NCBI GenBank assembly: GCA_016711225.1
Contig: JADJTK010000009.1
Location: 1 to 64,000 of the forward strand
Length of the DNA stretch: 64,000 bases
Source: Opitutaceae bacterium
Lineage (GTDB): Bacteria > Verrucomicrobiota > Verrucomicrobiia > Opitutales > Opitutaceae
Direction of reading: 5' to 3'
Positions within the stretch are counted from its first letter, which is position 1; each line of letters opens with the position of its first letter. Below, piece after piece: positions 11,527 through 19,216 of the stretch. The notes under the pieces are model-generated. The model searched no databases and was not told the DNA's origin. It saw only the letters and a program-made list of their open reading frames with translations. The translations under genes and the position numbers were made by a program.

Positions 11527-12156
11527 TCAACTGCCCAGCAAGGCCGGTTGCCGGTCCTGCAGCGACGAAGTGGGCTCGGCAGGGGCGGCGGGAAGAAAGC
11601 TCTCCGCGAGGAAATGCAGCGCTGAGCGGGCGTCGGCCTTCACGTTGTCCAGTTCGCGGCTGAGCGGATCGGCCTCGATGGGCCGAGCGTCGGGCTTGCT
11701 GAATGCTTTGTTGATTCGCTGGGGCAGCGCGGTGATGGCGGTGAAGACCGCAGCGATTTCGGTTGGCTCGACCGCGGCGGTGGCCGCTGCCGGAGGGGCG
11801 TCACGGTGCAGCACCACGACCAACGCCAACGCGACTGCAGCGGTGCCAAGCCCGGCAGCCCAGAGCGGGATGGCGCGACGCTGCGGCCGAGGGGCGGGGA
11901 CTTGGGCGCGGCGAACGGCGCCGGCGATGCGTTGCTCGAGTCCGGTGGGCACTGCCCCCTTCTGCGCGGGGGCATCGTGGCGGAGGCGGGTCTCAACGGC
12001 GGCGTGGGAAGCGAAATACGCGCGGCAGGCCGGGCAACGGGCGCGATGACCCGCAGGCTCGGCGTCGGGGCCGGAGGCGGACGCTTCCGTAAGCACGGTC
12101 CACCAGCGGACGACACGGCAGACCAAACGTGGGGATTCTGGCGACGGCGTGTTCAT
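11527..12156 (-). CDS. Zinc-finger anti-sigma factor (transmembrane)
   Basis: A 209-residue protein with an N-terminal H-x3-C-x2-C element (HRARCPACRAYF), the zinc-binding motif of ZAS-type anti-sigma factors. One transmembrane helix (AIPLWAAGLGTAAVALALVV) separates a cytoplasmic N-terminus from a periplasmic C-terminus. Its start codon overlaps the stop of the ECF sigma gene by 4 bp, the classic sigma/anti-sigma pairing with coupled translation. It probably holds the upstream sigma factor inactive until an envelope signal is sensed. Confidence 0.82.
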   Translation of the reverse strand: MNTPSPESPRLVCRVVRWWTVLTEASASGPDAEPAGHRARCPACRAYFASHAAVETRLRHDAPAQKGAVPTGLEQRIAGAVRRAQVPAPRPQRRAIPLWAAGLGTAAVALALVVVLHRDAPPAAATAAVEPTEIAAVFTAITALPQRINKAFSKPDARPIEADPLSRELDNVKADARSALHFLAESFLPAAPAEPTSSLQDRQPALLGS

Positions 12157-12737
12157 GGCGTGAACGGAGTTTTTATCAGGGTCCGGCGGGAGCGGAACAC
12201 GAGGATCTTGACGTGGGTTTGGGTGAGGCCGACGACGCGGGCCGTTTCCGCTACCGAGAGGTCTTCGGCGAAGCGCAGCCAGAGGATTTCGAAGTCACGC
12301 GGCGCAAGCACGCGGCGGGCGTGGGCCCAGAGATCGTTAATCCGGTCGCGTCTTTCGGCCTGCTGCGCCGGTGAGAGTTCCTGGGATGGGAGTTCATCGG
12401 CCACCGGCTCTGAATGGCGCACTGAGCGGAAATGGTTGAGCGCGGTGCGGCGGGCAATCGTGAGCAGCCACCCGATGAGCGGGCGCGTAGTGTCGACGCG
12501 GTGCAGATTGGCGAAGGCTTTGATGAAGGTCTGCTGTGTCAAATCCTCGGCGTCCTGGGCCTGCCGGGTCATCTGGTAGATGTAGTTGAAGACACGGTTG
12601 CCGTGGAGCTGGATGAGGGCCTCGAAGGCCTTCCCCTCGCCGGCGACGGCGGCACGGACCAGTGCGCCTTCCGCCGGGTCGTCCGCGGCAGAGGCTTGGA
12701 GTGTCACGTCTGCGCACAGCGGGGAGGGCAACGTCAT
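12153..12737 (-). CDS. ECF (group IV) RNA polymerase sigma factor
   Basis: A 194-residue extracytoplasmic-function sigma factor. Region 2 is FEALIQLHGNRVFNYIYQMT followed by DAEDLTQQTFIKAFANLHRV (the -10 recognition helix) and LIGWLLTIARRTALNHFRS. Region 4 is APRDFEILWLRFAEDLSVAE with the helix-turn-helix ARVVGLTQTHVKILVFRSRR. The gene is followed by its anti-sigma with a 4-bp overlap and preceded, 36 bp upstream, by a secreted protein gene on the same strand. The regulon cannot be deduced. Confidence 0.93.
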   Translation of the reverse strand: MTLPSPLCADVTLQASAADDPAEGALVRAAVAGEGKAFEALIQLHGNRVFNYIYQMTRQAQDAEDLTQQTFIKAFANLHRVDTTRPLIGWLLTIARRTALNHFRSVRHSEPVADELPSQELSPAQQAERRDRINDLWAHARRVLAPRDFEILWLRFAEDLSVAETARVVGLTQTHVKILVFRSRRTLIKTPFTP

Positions 12738-12773
12738 GGCTGGTGGGCGACCCGGGAGGCCGGCGGGCAGGGA

Positions 12774-14192
12774 TCACTCCGACTCGGCCGGCTGATCGGG
12801 CGTCTGGATGCTGACGGTGAAGGTGGCCTTGCCATCGGTTTCGTCAACGTAGCGCACCTTGAGCGTGCAGGTGTCGTCGGCCCCGGGGAACTCGAACTGG
12901 GCGGTGCCGGTTTCGTGGGTGAGCAGGATGAGCTTGCCGCGGGAGGCGAAGGGCAGGGGTTCGCTGCGGTAGCCGGAGAGCTTCATATTCTCCGCCTCGA
13001 AGCGCAGCGGCTGGCCGCCAGCGGAGGGTAGGATCTCAACGTAGTCGATACGCGCGTGTTCGCCTTGGTCGCGGTGACCAGTGAGGATGACGAGGGTGCC
13101 GTTCTTGAGCGGGATGTCTTCGATCGTGCGCGTTGCGAGGCCTTCTTGGGTCGGGGCGGGCTGGCCGATGTCCTGGTCCGCGGCCCACTCGGCGAGCACT
13201 TCGCCGGCCGGGGCGCGGTGGCCGGTGACGTGGTTGCCGATGTGCGTGGTATCGGAATTCATGCCCTTGACCATGCGCACAATGCCTTCCGTGGGATAGG
13301 TGAGGGCCAGGGAGACCTGCTTGTCGGTTCGTTGGACACGTACGGACTGGAGGAAGGCCGCGAGGTCTTTGTCTCTGGTTTCCGTGAGCGAGGCCATCGC
13401 CGCCACGCCCTGGATGATTTTCTGGAGCTTCTCGGCCATTTCCTCGGAGTTGGCGCCAAGGGTGAGGTGTGCGCTGGTGGTGGTGGCGTCGGTGCTGATG
13501 GAGAGAGAGCCGGAATTGGCCATTTGCAGGACGCGGGCTTGCGGGCCGTCGCCTGTGGCGAAGTCGTTTTGCAGGGGGACGACGCCCGCGGCAACGAGGC
13601 AGGCAGCGCTCGGCTTGGGCAGCAGGGCGGTCAGAGGGGATTTGCCGCGTGAGATCGATTCCCGGTGGGTGCGGAAGACTTCAAGGGCCTGTACTAACTG
13701 GGCCTTCGAGCGCCCAATCAGAACGATGGGCTCCTTGGGGAAACCGAGGATGACCTTGTTTTGCAGCAGGTAGGCCTCGAACGGCAGCTCTTTGAGCTCC
13801 CGGGCAGCATCGGGCGTGGTGACAGTCGCCTGAGCCACGTACGCTTCCGCCAGTGTCCGAAGGTCGGCAGTACCTTGCAGGAGAAGGACTCCGTCGGGTT
13901 CCTTTTCGTCCTTCGAAAAGCGGGTGCCGTAGGCGGTAGCGGTGGTGATGGTGGCCAGAAGTTTCTGCGGATCGGGCCGGATACTGACGGTGGGGCCCGG
14001 CCCAATCGAGGGGAGGTCGACCAAGGGGAGCAGTTCCTTTCCGAGGGCGCTCTGGCGCAGGGTTTCGAGATCCAGCGACACCACCCAGCGGGCGTTTTCA
14101 GGCACGATGGACGGATCGAGGTCGGCGCGGAGGAAGGCCAGCGGCTGAAGCACGAGGCCAAGCGCAAGAAGGGGAAGGAGGGAGGTTTTCAT
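12774..14192 (-). CDS. Secreted hypothetical protein
   Basis: The 472-residue product starts MKTSLLPLLALGLVLQPLAF (a Sec signal) and continues LRADLDPSIVPENARWVVSL. I do not recognise the family. The N-terminal two thirds are alpha/beta and include VLLLQGTADLRTLAEAYVAQ and NKVILGFPKEPIVLIGRSKA. The last 120 residues (RFEAENMKLSGYRSEPLPFA to KVRYVDETDGKATFTVSIQ) look like a beta-sandwich carbohydrate-binding module. The start is the ATG at 14192; the longer frame upstream is antisense to the permease. It lies between the ABC export genes and the sigma/anti-sigma pair, so the envelope system may include it. Confidence 0.82.
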   Translation of the reverse strand: MKTSLLPLLALGLVLQPLAFLRADLDPSIVPENARWVVSLDLETLRQSALGKELLPLVDLPSIGPGPTVSIRPDPQKLLATITTATAYGTRFSKDEKEPDGVLLLQGTADLRTLAEAYVAQATVTTPDAARELKELPFEAYLLQNKVILGFPKEPIVLIGRSKAQLVQALEVFRTHRESISRGKSPLTALLPKPSAACLVAAGVVPLQNDFATGDGPQARVLQMANSGSLSISTDATTTSAHLTLGANSEEMAEKLQKIIQGVAAMASLTETRDKDLAAFLQSVRVQRTDKQVSLALTYPTEGIVRMVKGMNSDTTHIGNHVTGHRAPAGEVLAEWAADQDIGQPAPTQEGLATRTIEDIPLKNGTLVILTGHRDQGEHARIDYVEILPSAGGQPLRFEAENMKLSGYRSEPLPFASRGKLILLTHETGTAQFEFPGADDTCTLKVRYVDETDGKATFTVSIQTPDQPAESE

Positions 14193-14265
14193 GGAGTCGT
14201 TGAAGGTCGCTACATCTGGCAATTCACCGGGCCGGCCGTCTTGGTTACAGCGGGTGCCGGCTTTT

Positions 14266-15051
14266 TCAGCTCTCCTTGGGGCGCCCGCCGACGAGTTCGC
14301 GCAGCCCGAAGACGAGTGCAGCGAGTCCGAGCATAGCAGCGGCCACGAACACCAGCAGGACGGTGGTCGTGAACGGACCAGGGCCGGGCGGGACGGCGAG
14401 GGCTGTGGAGGCGAGCGGCTGCAGCAGATCGCGCAAGTGATGGGTGAGGGAAAGCCGGCTGAGCTGCGTCGGGATGCTTCCAACACCGATCTCGACGATG
14501 CTCCCGTAGGACATGCCAACGACGAGATAGCGGGCGGTGAGGGTGCCGCAGAGAACGCCGAACGCGGTGAACACTCCGATCGCAAGTACCTGGGCGAGCA
14601 ACAGCAGCGGCAGGGCCGCCAGTAGTCCGGGCACCTGCCGGTAGGCGCCGACTCCGAGCAGCACCCCCAGCGCGAGCAGGTAGCTGGCCTGCAGGCCGGC
14701 GGTGTGGGCCGTGTATTTGAAGACAAGAAACGCGGGGCGGGGCAGCGGACGCGTGAACACATAGTCGACCGTCTCCGGTTTCAGGTCGTCGCGAATGGTG
14801 CCGCCGCCGGAGATGAAGGCCATCACCGGCAGCAGAAGGGTGAGGTAGCGGATCGTCCATTCGAAGAAGACGGACGCCTCCGCGGTGCGGACGGAGGTCA
14901 GCGTGAGCAGGGCGAAGCCGGCGAGGAGAGCGGCGAGCTTCAATAACTGCCCGGGTCGGGCGAAACCGGGGAGCGTGAGGCGCCAAACCCCGCCGAAGCC
15001 GTGTCGGAGGCTGCGCGTGAAAGGTGCGGTGCGAATGGCGGGCGGGTTCAT
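14266..15051 (-). CDS. ABC-2 type transporter permease
   Basis: A 261-residue integral membrane protein with about six helices, among them LLKLAALLAGFALLTLTSV, LLALGVLLGVGAY, LLAALPLLLLAQVLAIGVFT and VLLVFVAAAMLGLAALVFGL. The block GGGTIRDDLKPETVDYVFTR matches the cytoplasmic loop of ABC-2 permeases that pair with CcmA-type ATPases. It overlaps the upstream ATPase gene by 4 bp. The substrate is unknown. Confidence 0.85.
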   Translation of the reverse strand: MNPPAIRTAPFTRSLRHGFGGVWRLTLPGFARPGQLLKLAALLAGFALLTLTSVRTAEASVFFEWTIRYLTLLLPVMAFISGGGTIRDDLKPETVDYVFTRPLPRPAFLVFKYTAHTAGLQASYLLALGVLLGVGAYRQVPGLLAALPLLLLAQVLAIGVFTAFGVLCGTLTARYLVVGMSYGSIVEIGVGSIPTQLSRLSLTHHLRDLLQPLASTALAVPPGPGPFTTTVLLVFVAAAMLGLAALVFGLRELVGGRPKES

Positions 15052-15977
15052 GAGGGCGGCACCGGTTGGATCGCGTGTTCAAGAAATGAACCGGCGTTGC
15101 GCACCTCGTGGATGCGCACGCCGCTGGCGAGGAGCAGCCCGTGGAAGTCGCCGAAGAAGCGCTCGGGGTCGGTCCACTGCAGAGTCAGGGTGCCGGCAGC
15201 GGTGTCGATGGCGCATCCGCGCAGCAGATCACGATCGAAGAAGAAGCGGGCGAGACGGTTGGGATCGTCGCAGCGGAAGGAGGTCGAGGCGGGCCAGCGG
15301 TTGCGCGCCTCGGTGGCAGTGGCCTCGTTGGCCGCGCGCGGGATCCGCCCCCAGCGCAGCAGCAGAAAATCGCCGCACAAGGCCTCCAGATCGTGGATGA
15401 TGTGGCTGGAGATCAGCACGCTGCGGCCGTCGCGTGCGAGGTCGCGCAGCACGTTGCTGAACTCCTCGCGGCCGACCGGATCAATGCCGTTCATCGGCTC
15501 GTCGAGGATTATAAGCTCCGGTTCATGCAAGAGGCACTGGGCGAGTTTCACCCGCTGTTTCATGCCCTTTGAAAGGGATGGGAGGCGCTTCTGCCAGTGC
15601 TCAGGCGCGAGGCGGACCCGCTCGAGCATGGCCTTCGCCCGCTCGGTGGCGGTGCGCGCGGGCAGGCCGGAGAGCATGCCCAAGCCCGTCAGCCATTCGA
15701 CCGGTCGCAACTCCGTGGGAACAGCCTCGCTCTCCGGGCAATAGGCGATGCGGGCGCGCACGGCAGGGTTGTTCCAGGGTGTTTCGCCGAAGATGTGCAG
15801 CGTGCCCGAGCTCGGCCTGATCTGGCCGGTGAGCAGGCGGAACAGGGTGGTCTTGCCGGCGCCGTTCGGGCCGACCACGCCGGTGATCCCGGGGCGCAGC
15901 ACGAAGGACACGTTGTTGAGCCCGAGGACCACGCCGTAGAAGCGGCTGAGGCTGTCTGCTTGGACGATGGGTGTCAT
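15048..15977 (-). CDS. ABC transporter ATP-binding protein
   Basis: A 309-residue CcmA-type ATPase. Visible motifs are Walker A GPNGAGKTT, signature LSKGMKQRVK (the unusual K-G-M-K form common in this subfamily), Walker B LIILDEPMNGIDP and the H-loop ISSHIIHD. The region after residue 215 is an accessory C-terminal domain (WPASTSFRCDDPNRLARFFF onward). The ATG at 15977 overlaps the upstream permease stop by 4 bp. It is likely to energise the permease encoded immediately downstream. Confidence 0.93.
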   Translation of the reverse strand: MTPIVQADSLSRFYGVVLGLNNVSFVLRPGITGVVGPNGAGKTTLFRLLTGQIRPSSGTLHIFGETPWNNPAVRARIAYCPESEAVPTELRPVEWLTGLGMLSGLPARTATERAKAMLERVRLAPEHWQKRLPSLSKGMKQRVKLAQCLLHEPELIILDEPMNGIDPVGREEFSNVLRDLARDGRSVLISSHIIHDLEALCGDFLLLRWGRIPRAANEATATEARNRWPASTSFRCDDPNRLARFFFDRDLLRGCAIDTAAGTLTLQWTDPERFFGDFHGLLLASGVRIHEVRNAGSFLEHAIQPVPPS

Positions 15978-16966
15978 TCGGGGCGCAGCCTCCGGAAGAA
16001 TACAACGCACGCGCCGCCGGCAAGCAGGGCCAGCCCCAGAAGCGCGCCGGGGAGGTGGTGGGATTGAGCGGCCTGGCTGGCCTTGGTCAGGGTTTGCGTC
16101 AACTGACTGTCGAGCAGCGGCAGCGAGTTGGCGGCGTGGGCCAGGATCTCATCGAGCCGGAAGATGGCCTGCCGGGCCTGGTCGAGGTCGAAGCCGAAGC
16201 TGGCGTAGCGCAGCCAGTCCGGCACGCCAGGGAAGCGGGCGATCCAGCCGGCGACCATCCAGACCCCGATCCACAGCAGGATGGTGTTGCGCGTGGTACG
16301 GCCAAGCGAGGAGACGCCAAGGGCGATCGCCGCCAGCACGCCGAGGCTCAGACCGTTGAACAACAGCGCCCGCAGCAGCGGCGAGAGCGAGTAGACCAGA
16401 AAATCCCGTCCCGGGGCGAAGAGCATGCTCAATAGCCAGCCGCACAGCAGCGGGCCGGTCCAAATCAGCAGGAGGATGCCGATGATGACGCCGAGTTTCC
16501 CGAGCAGGTAGTCGGTCGAGGTCAGCGGACGCGAGAGATAGATGGTGAGAGCGTTGCATGAGCGGTCGCGGGCGACCAGTCGTGGGATCACCACCGTGAG
16601 GGCCAGCAGCGCGAGCCCGAGGCCGACAAAGGAGTGGGCCCAGAACACCGCCGAGTAGAGGCCGGTGAGGCAGATGTCCGGATACAGCAGGATCATCGCG
16701 CAGGCCGCCGAGCCGATGGCCTGCGGGCGGGGGCCGAGCTGGGCCGCCCAGGTTTCGATCCACCCGCCGGGGGAAACCGACTGGGCGAAGAGGAAGCCGG
16801 CCGCGGCCACCAACACGCCGGCGGTCCAGGCTACGACGAGCATGAATCGGAAGAATCTGGTGCGGAGGAGTTGGCGCAGCCCCGTCTCCACGATGACCCA
16901 ACGGCGGTAGGTGACGCCGTTCGGCTTGTCCTGCCAGCGGCTGAGATCGAGGGGGGCGCTATTCAC
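15974..16966 (-). CDS. ABC-2 type transporter permease
   Basis: A 330-residue membrane protein. After a polar N-terminus come FFRFMLVVAWTAGVLVAAAG, SFVGLGLALLALTVVIPRLV, LLGKLGVIIGILLLIWTGPL, LFNGLSLGVLAAIALGVSSL and a final helix LLGLALLAGGACVVFFRRL. The loop RDRSCNALTIYLSRPLTSTD fits the ABC-2 family. It is joined by 4-bp overlaps to an ATPase gene on each side, so the operon encodes two ATPase/permease pairs. The substrate is unknown. Confidence 0.85.
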   Translation of the reverse strand: MNSAPLDLSRWQDKPNGVTYRRWVIVETGLRQLLRTRFFRFMLVVAWTAGVLVAAAGFLFAQSVSPGGWIETWAAQLGPRPQAIGSAACAMILLYPDICLTGLYSAVFWAHSFVGLGLALLALTVVIPRLVARDRSCNALTIYLSRPLTSTDYLLGKLGVIIGILLLIWTGPLLCGWLLSMLFAPGRDFLVYSLSPLLRALLFNGLSLGVLAAIALGVSSLGRTTRNTILLWIGVWMVAGWIARFPGVPDWLRYASFGFDLDQARQAIFRLDEILAHAANSLPLLDSQLTQTLTKASQAAQSHHLPGALLGLALLAGGACVVFFRRLRPE

Positions 16967-17894
16967 GAGGAGGTTGCTTGGTCGGTGGCCAGCGCCTGCA
17001 GGAACAGGGCGTGCAACGCGTTGGGGTCGGCGATGATTTCCGCGGGGGGCAATCCGTGGTCGCGCATCAGCGCGAGCATCCAGTCGATCGATTCAGAGGC
17101 GGTTTCCACGCGGAGTCGCCCGTTGGAGAGGCGTTCGACCGGGATACCGGCTGCGGTTAGTACTGTGGCAAAGCGGTCTGGCTCGGACGATGGTGCGAAC
17201 TCTACCACGCGGCGGTTGCGGCTCTTGAGCGCCTCGAGGGTATCGTGCTCCAGCACTCGGCCACGGGCGATGATGATGACGCGGTCGCCGATGCGCTCGA
17301 TCTCGTGCAGCAGGTGCGAGGACACCACCACGCTGATGCCGAGGTCGCGCCAGAGCGAGCCGATCAGCTGGAGGATGTGCTCGCGGCCGGAGGGATCGAG
17401 CCCGTTGGTGGGCTCGTCGAGAAAGACGAGCGCGGGGTCGTGCACGAGGGCCTGGGCGAGCTTCACCCGCTGTTTCATCCCGGTCGAGTAAGTGTCGACG
17501 AGTCGGTAGCGCTCCTGCCCCATGCCGACCAGGTCGAGAATCTCGTGGGCGCGCTGGCGGGCTTTGCGAAACGGCATGCCGGCGAGCTGCCCGCAGAAAG
17601 TCACGTATTCACAGCCCGCCATGCCGGGGATGTGGCAGTCCTGCTCCGGACTATAGCCGACGCGCTCGCGGGAGCCGCGGTCCCCGGTCGGATGGTGCGG
17701 CCCAATACCCGGGCAGTGCCGGCGGTGGCTGTCTCAAAGCTGAGCAGACATTTGAGGAAGGTCGTCTTGCCGGCGCCGTTGGGGCCGAGCAGGCCGATGG
17801 TCCCGGGCGGCACGCGGATCGTGACGTCCGACAACGCGCGTTGAGCCCCGAAGTCCTTCGAGAGGCCCTGCGTTTCGATGATGGCGTCGCGCAT
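16963..17894 (-). CDS. ABC transporter ATP-binding protein, frameshifted
   Basis: A CcmA-type ATPase of about 310 residues, first gene of the two-ATPase operon. Walker A GPNGAGKTTFLKCLL lies in the N-terminal frame. The signature YSTGMKQRVKLAQAL, Walker B LVFLDEPTNGLDPSG and H-loop SSHLLHEIE lie in the second frame. The shift is at about 17682-17685, a run of four C on the plus strand (four G in the gene). One added base gives the continuous RPGDRGSRERVGYSPEQDCH typical of the Q-loop region. I regard the break as a homopolymer error. Confidence 0.9.
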
Positions 17895-17993
17895 GGGTTA
17901 GGGGCTGCCTGTGCCGCTGCCGCAACGGCAGGACAAAGCAAAACGCCGGTCGGCGATCGGCGCGGGCAGAGAGGGCGGAAGAGGGCGACGCAT

Positions 17994-18020
17994 CGTACTC
18001 CAATACACAGTCCGAGTACG
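17994..18020. promoter_or_regulatory. Inverted repeat, possible operator of the ABC operon
   Basis: Perfect 7-bp arms CGTACTC and GAGTACG are separated by 13 bp, about 100 bp upstream of the first ATPase gene and divergent from nothing else. Spaced dyads of this kind are usual for GntR- or TetR-type repressors. No regulator gene lies next to it, so the assignment is a suggestion only. Confidence 0.3.
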
Positions 18021-18091
18021 GGAAGTTACGGATTGTTGGGGGAATCTGCCCAACCAATCCCTGCGAGGATCGAGCAGGCCCGGCTGCTCGT

Positions 18092-18493
18092 TCAGCGCCA
18101 GCTGTCCGGCACCTTTGCCATACCGAGTCTGGGGATCATGGCGAAGTGTTGATCGAGGGTGAGCACGCTCGCTCCCACCCGTTGGGCGCTCACCGCGATG
18201 AGAATGTCGGTCGCGGGGATGACCTGGCCGGCGCGATCCATCGACCAGGCCAAGTCGATGGCGGCATCCCAGAGCGCATTGTTGGACGGCACAAACTGGC
18301 AAACCGAGAGGAAGGACTCCATGTGGGCGCGTGCCTTGGGTGTCTTCATTCCGCGGAGCACCTCGATCTTGACGGCCCCACACGTGACGATGTCCAAAGT
18401 GCCAAATTCCTCACGCAGCGCGTCGACGGGGTCGAGGCCACGCCGCAGGAGATGGATGAATACCGAGCTATCAACTAGGACGCCGTTTTCCAT
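18092..18493 (-). CDS. vapC: VapC-type toxin, PIN-domain ribonuclease
   Basis: A 133-residue PIN-domain protein. The acidic residues expected to bind Mg2+ are Asp8 (LVDSSVFIHLLR), Glu44 (GAVKIEVLRG), Asp96 (IPATDILIAV) and Asp114 (LTLDQHF). VapC toxins cleave tRNA or rRNA when released from the VapB antitoxin. The ATG at 18493 overlaps the antitoxin stop by 23 bp, which couples translation of the pair. All four acidic positions are intact, so the toxin is probably active. Confidence 0.92.
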   Translation of the reverse strand: MENGVLVDSSVFIHLLRRGLDPVDALREEFGTLDIVTCGAVKIEVLRGMKTPKARAHMESFLSVCQFVPSNNALWDAAIDLAWSMDRAGQVIPATDILIAVSAQRVGASVLTLDQHFAMIPRLGMAKVPDSWR

Positions 18494-18725
18494 ATTCTCC
18501 CGCGGGTTCAGCGGCTCGCATGACCAAGACATCGTAGGCGGGATCGACAGCGTCGGCCAACTCGCCCTTCGTTAATCCGAGACCGTTTTTCATGAACTCC
18601 TTCAACCGCGCACGGCGATCCATCTCCTTCAACGCCATCTCGACGGCCTCGGTCTTGGACTCATAGCCGTAGGCCTTCATCACGCGCTCCAGCAATGCGT
18701 CGTCGATGTGCATGGTCATCTTCAT
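18471..18725 (-). CDS. vapB: VapB-type antitoxin
   Basis: An 84-residue antitoxin. The N-terminal MKMTMHIDDALLERVMKAYG and SKTEAVEMALKEMDRRARLK form a ribbon-helix-helix DNA-binding unit of the VapB/MetJ-Arc type. The C-terminal half (FMKNGLGLTKGELADAVDPA) would thread into the VapC active site. The start codon lies inside a perfect 10-bp-arm palindrome, which strongly suggests autorepression. The in-frame sequence further upstream has no VapB character and includes the antisense of a decayed alaS end, so I take the ATG at 18725. Confidence 0.88.
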   Translation of the reverse strand: MKMTMHIDDALLERVMKAYGYESKTEAVEMALKEMDRRARLKEFMKNGLGLTKGELADAVDPAYDVLVMRAAEPAGEYGKRRPS

Positions 18726-18744
18726 GCCATACCAGGTATGGCAT
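18724..18744. promoter_or_regulatory. vapBC operator palindrome
   Basis: Perfect inverted repeat with arms ATGCCATACC and GGTATGGCAT around a single central A. It covers the vapB start codon and the 19 bp upstream. Ribbon-helix-helix VapB proteins bind such palindromes, so this is the likely autoregulatory site. Confidence 0.75.
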
Positions 18745-18897
18745 TTGACGGTTTCGGTCAAACCCGCTGCGGGTTCGCGTTTGTAGGCCCGCTGCTGCGT
18801 GGCACGCTGCTTCAGCACGCGCAGTCGTGGCGAGGGGGTCGGGGAGTCGGAGGTGCCCGCCGGGTCGCCCTGAAGGGACGACCCACGGGACGGAACC

Positions 18898-19015
18898 TCA
18901 GCTGGCGAGGACTTCGGCAAGCTTCGCCGTGTCCTTGCCTCCACCCATGCGAAGTCGGGCTTGCCGCCGCCTTTGCCACCGAGTTTGGCGCAGGGCTCAT
19001 TGACGATCTTGGCCG
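18898..19015 (-). pseudogene. Decayed 3' end of alaS (second copy)
   Basis: Read on the minus strand, these 118 bp encode the last roughly 38 codons of alanyl-tRNA synthetase: KLGGKGGGKPDF, then after a 1-bp deletion GGGKDTAKLAEVLAS and a stop. They align to the end of the full alaS at 25393-25506, with about fourteen codon differences (most silent) and two single-base indels. Homology stops abruptly at about 19015. Unlike the full gene, this copy keeps a stop codon straight after LAEVLAS. It is 3'-end debris on the far side of the ankyrin gene from alaS. Confidence 0.85.
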
Positions 19016-19216
19016 CTATTCAATCTCACGGACGATCGCGCCTGGCCGGCGCGCGGATATGCGAGGGTCTCCCGGAGTCGGTTCGGGCCGATCGACGCGG
19101 ATTCCGAAGCGTTGTGCAGCGCGAGCGGTTCGCGGTGTCGCGATTTCGTGTCTTCGAACCGTGAGGGTGCAAGAAAGTGCTGGCTAGGTGCCGAGGACCA
19201 ACTTGAGCTGGAGGTA

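Noticed and set aside
11394..11530. Peptide-like minus-strand translation (SPTLGTLAGCIDRNPKRA) between the lipoprotein and anti-sigma genes
   Set aside because: It looks more protein-like than chance, but it lacks a plausible start, stop or length and lies between two convergent stops. It could be a gene remnant, which I cannot support.
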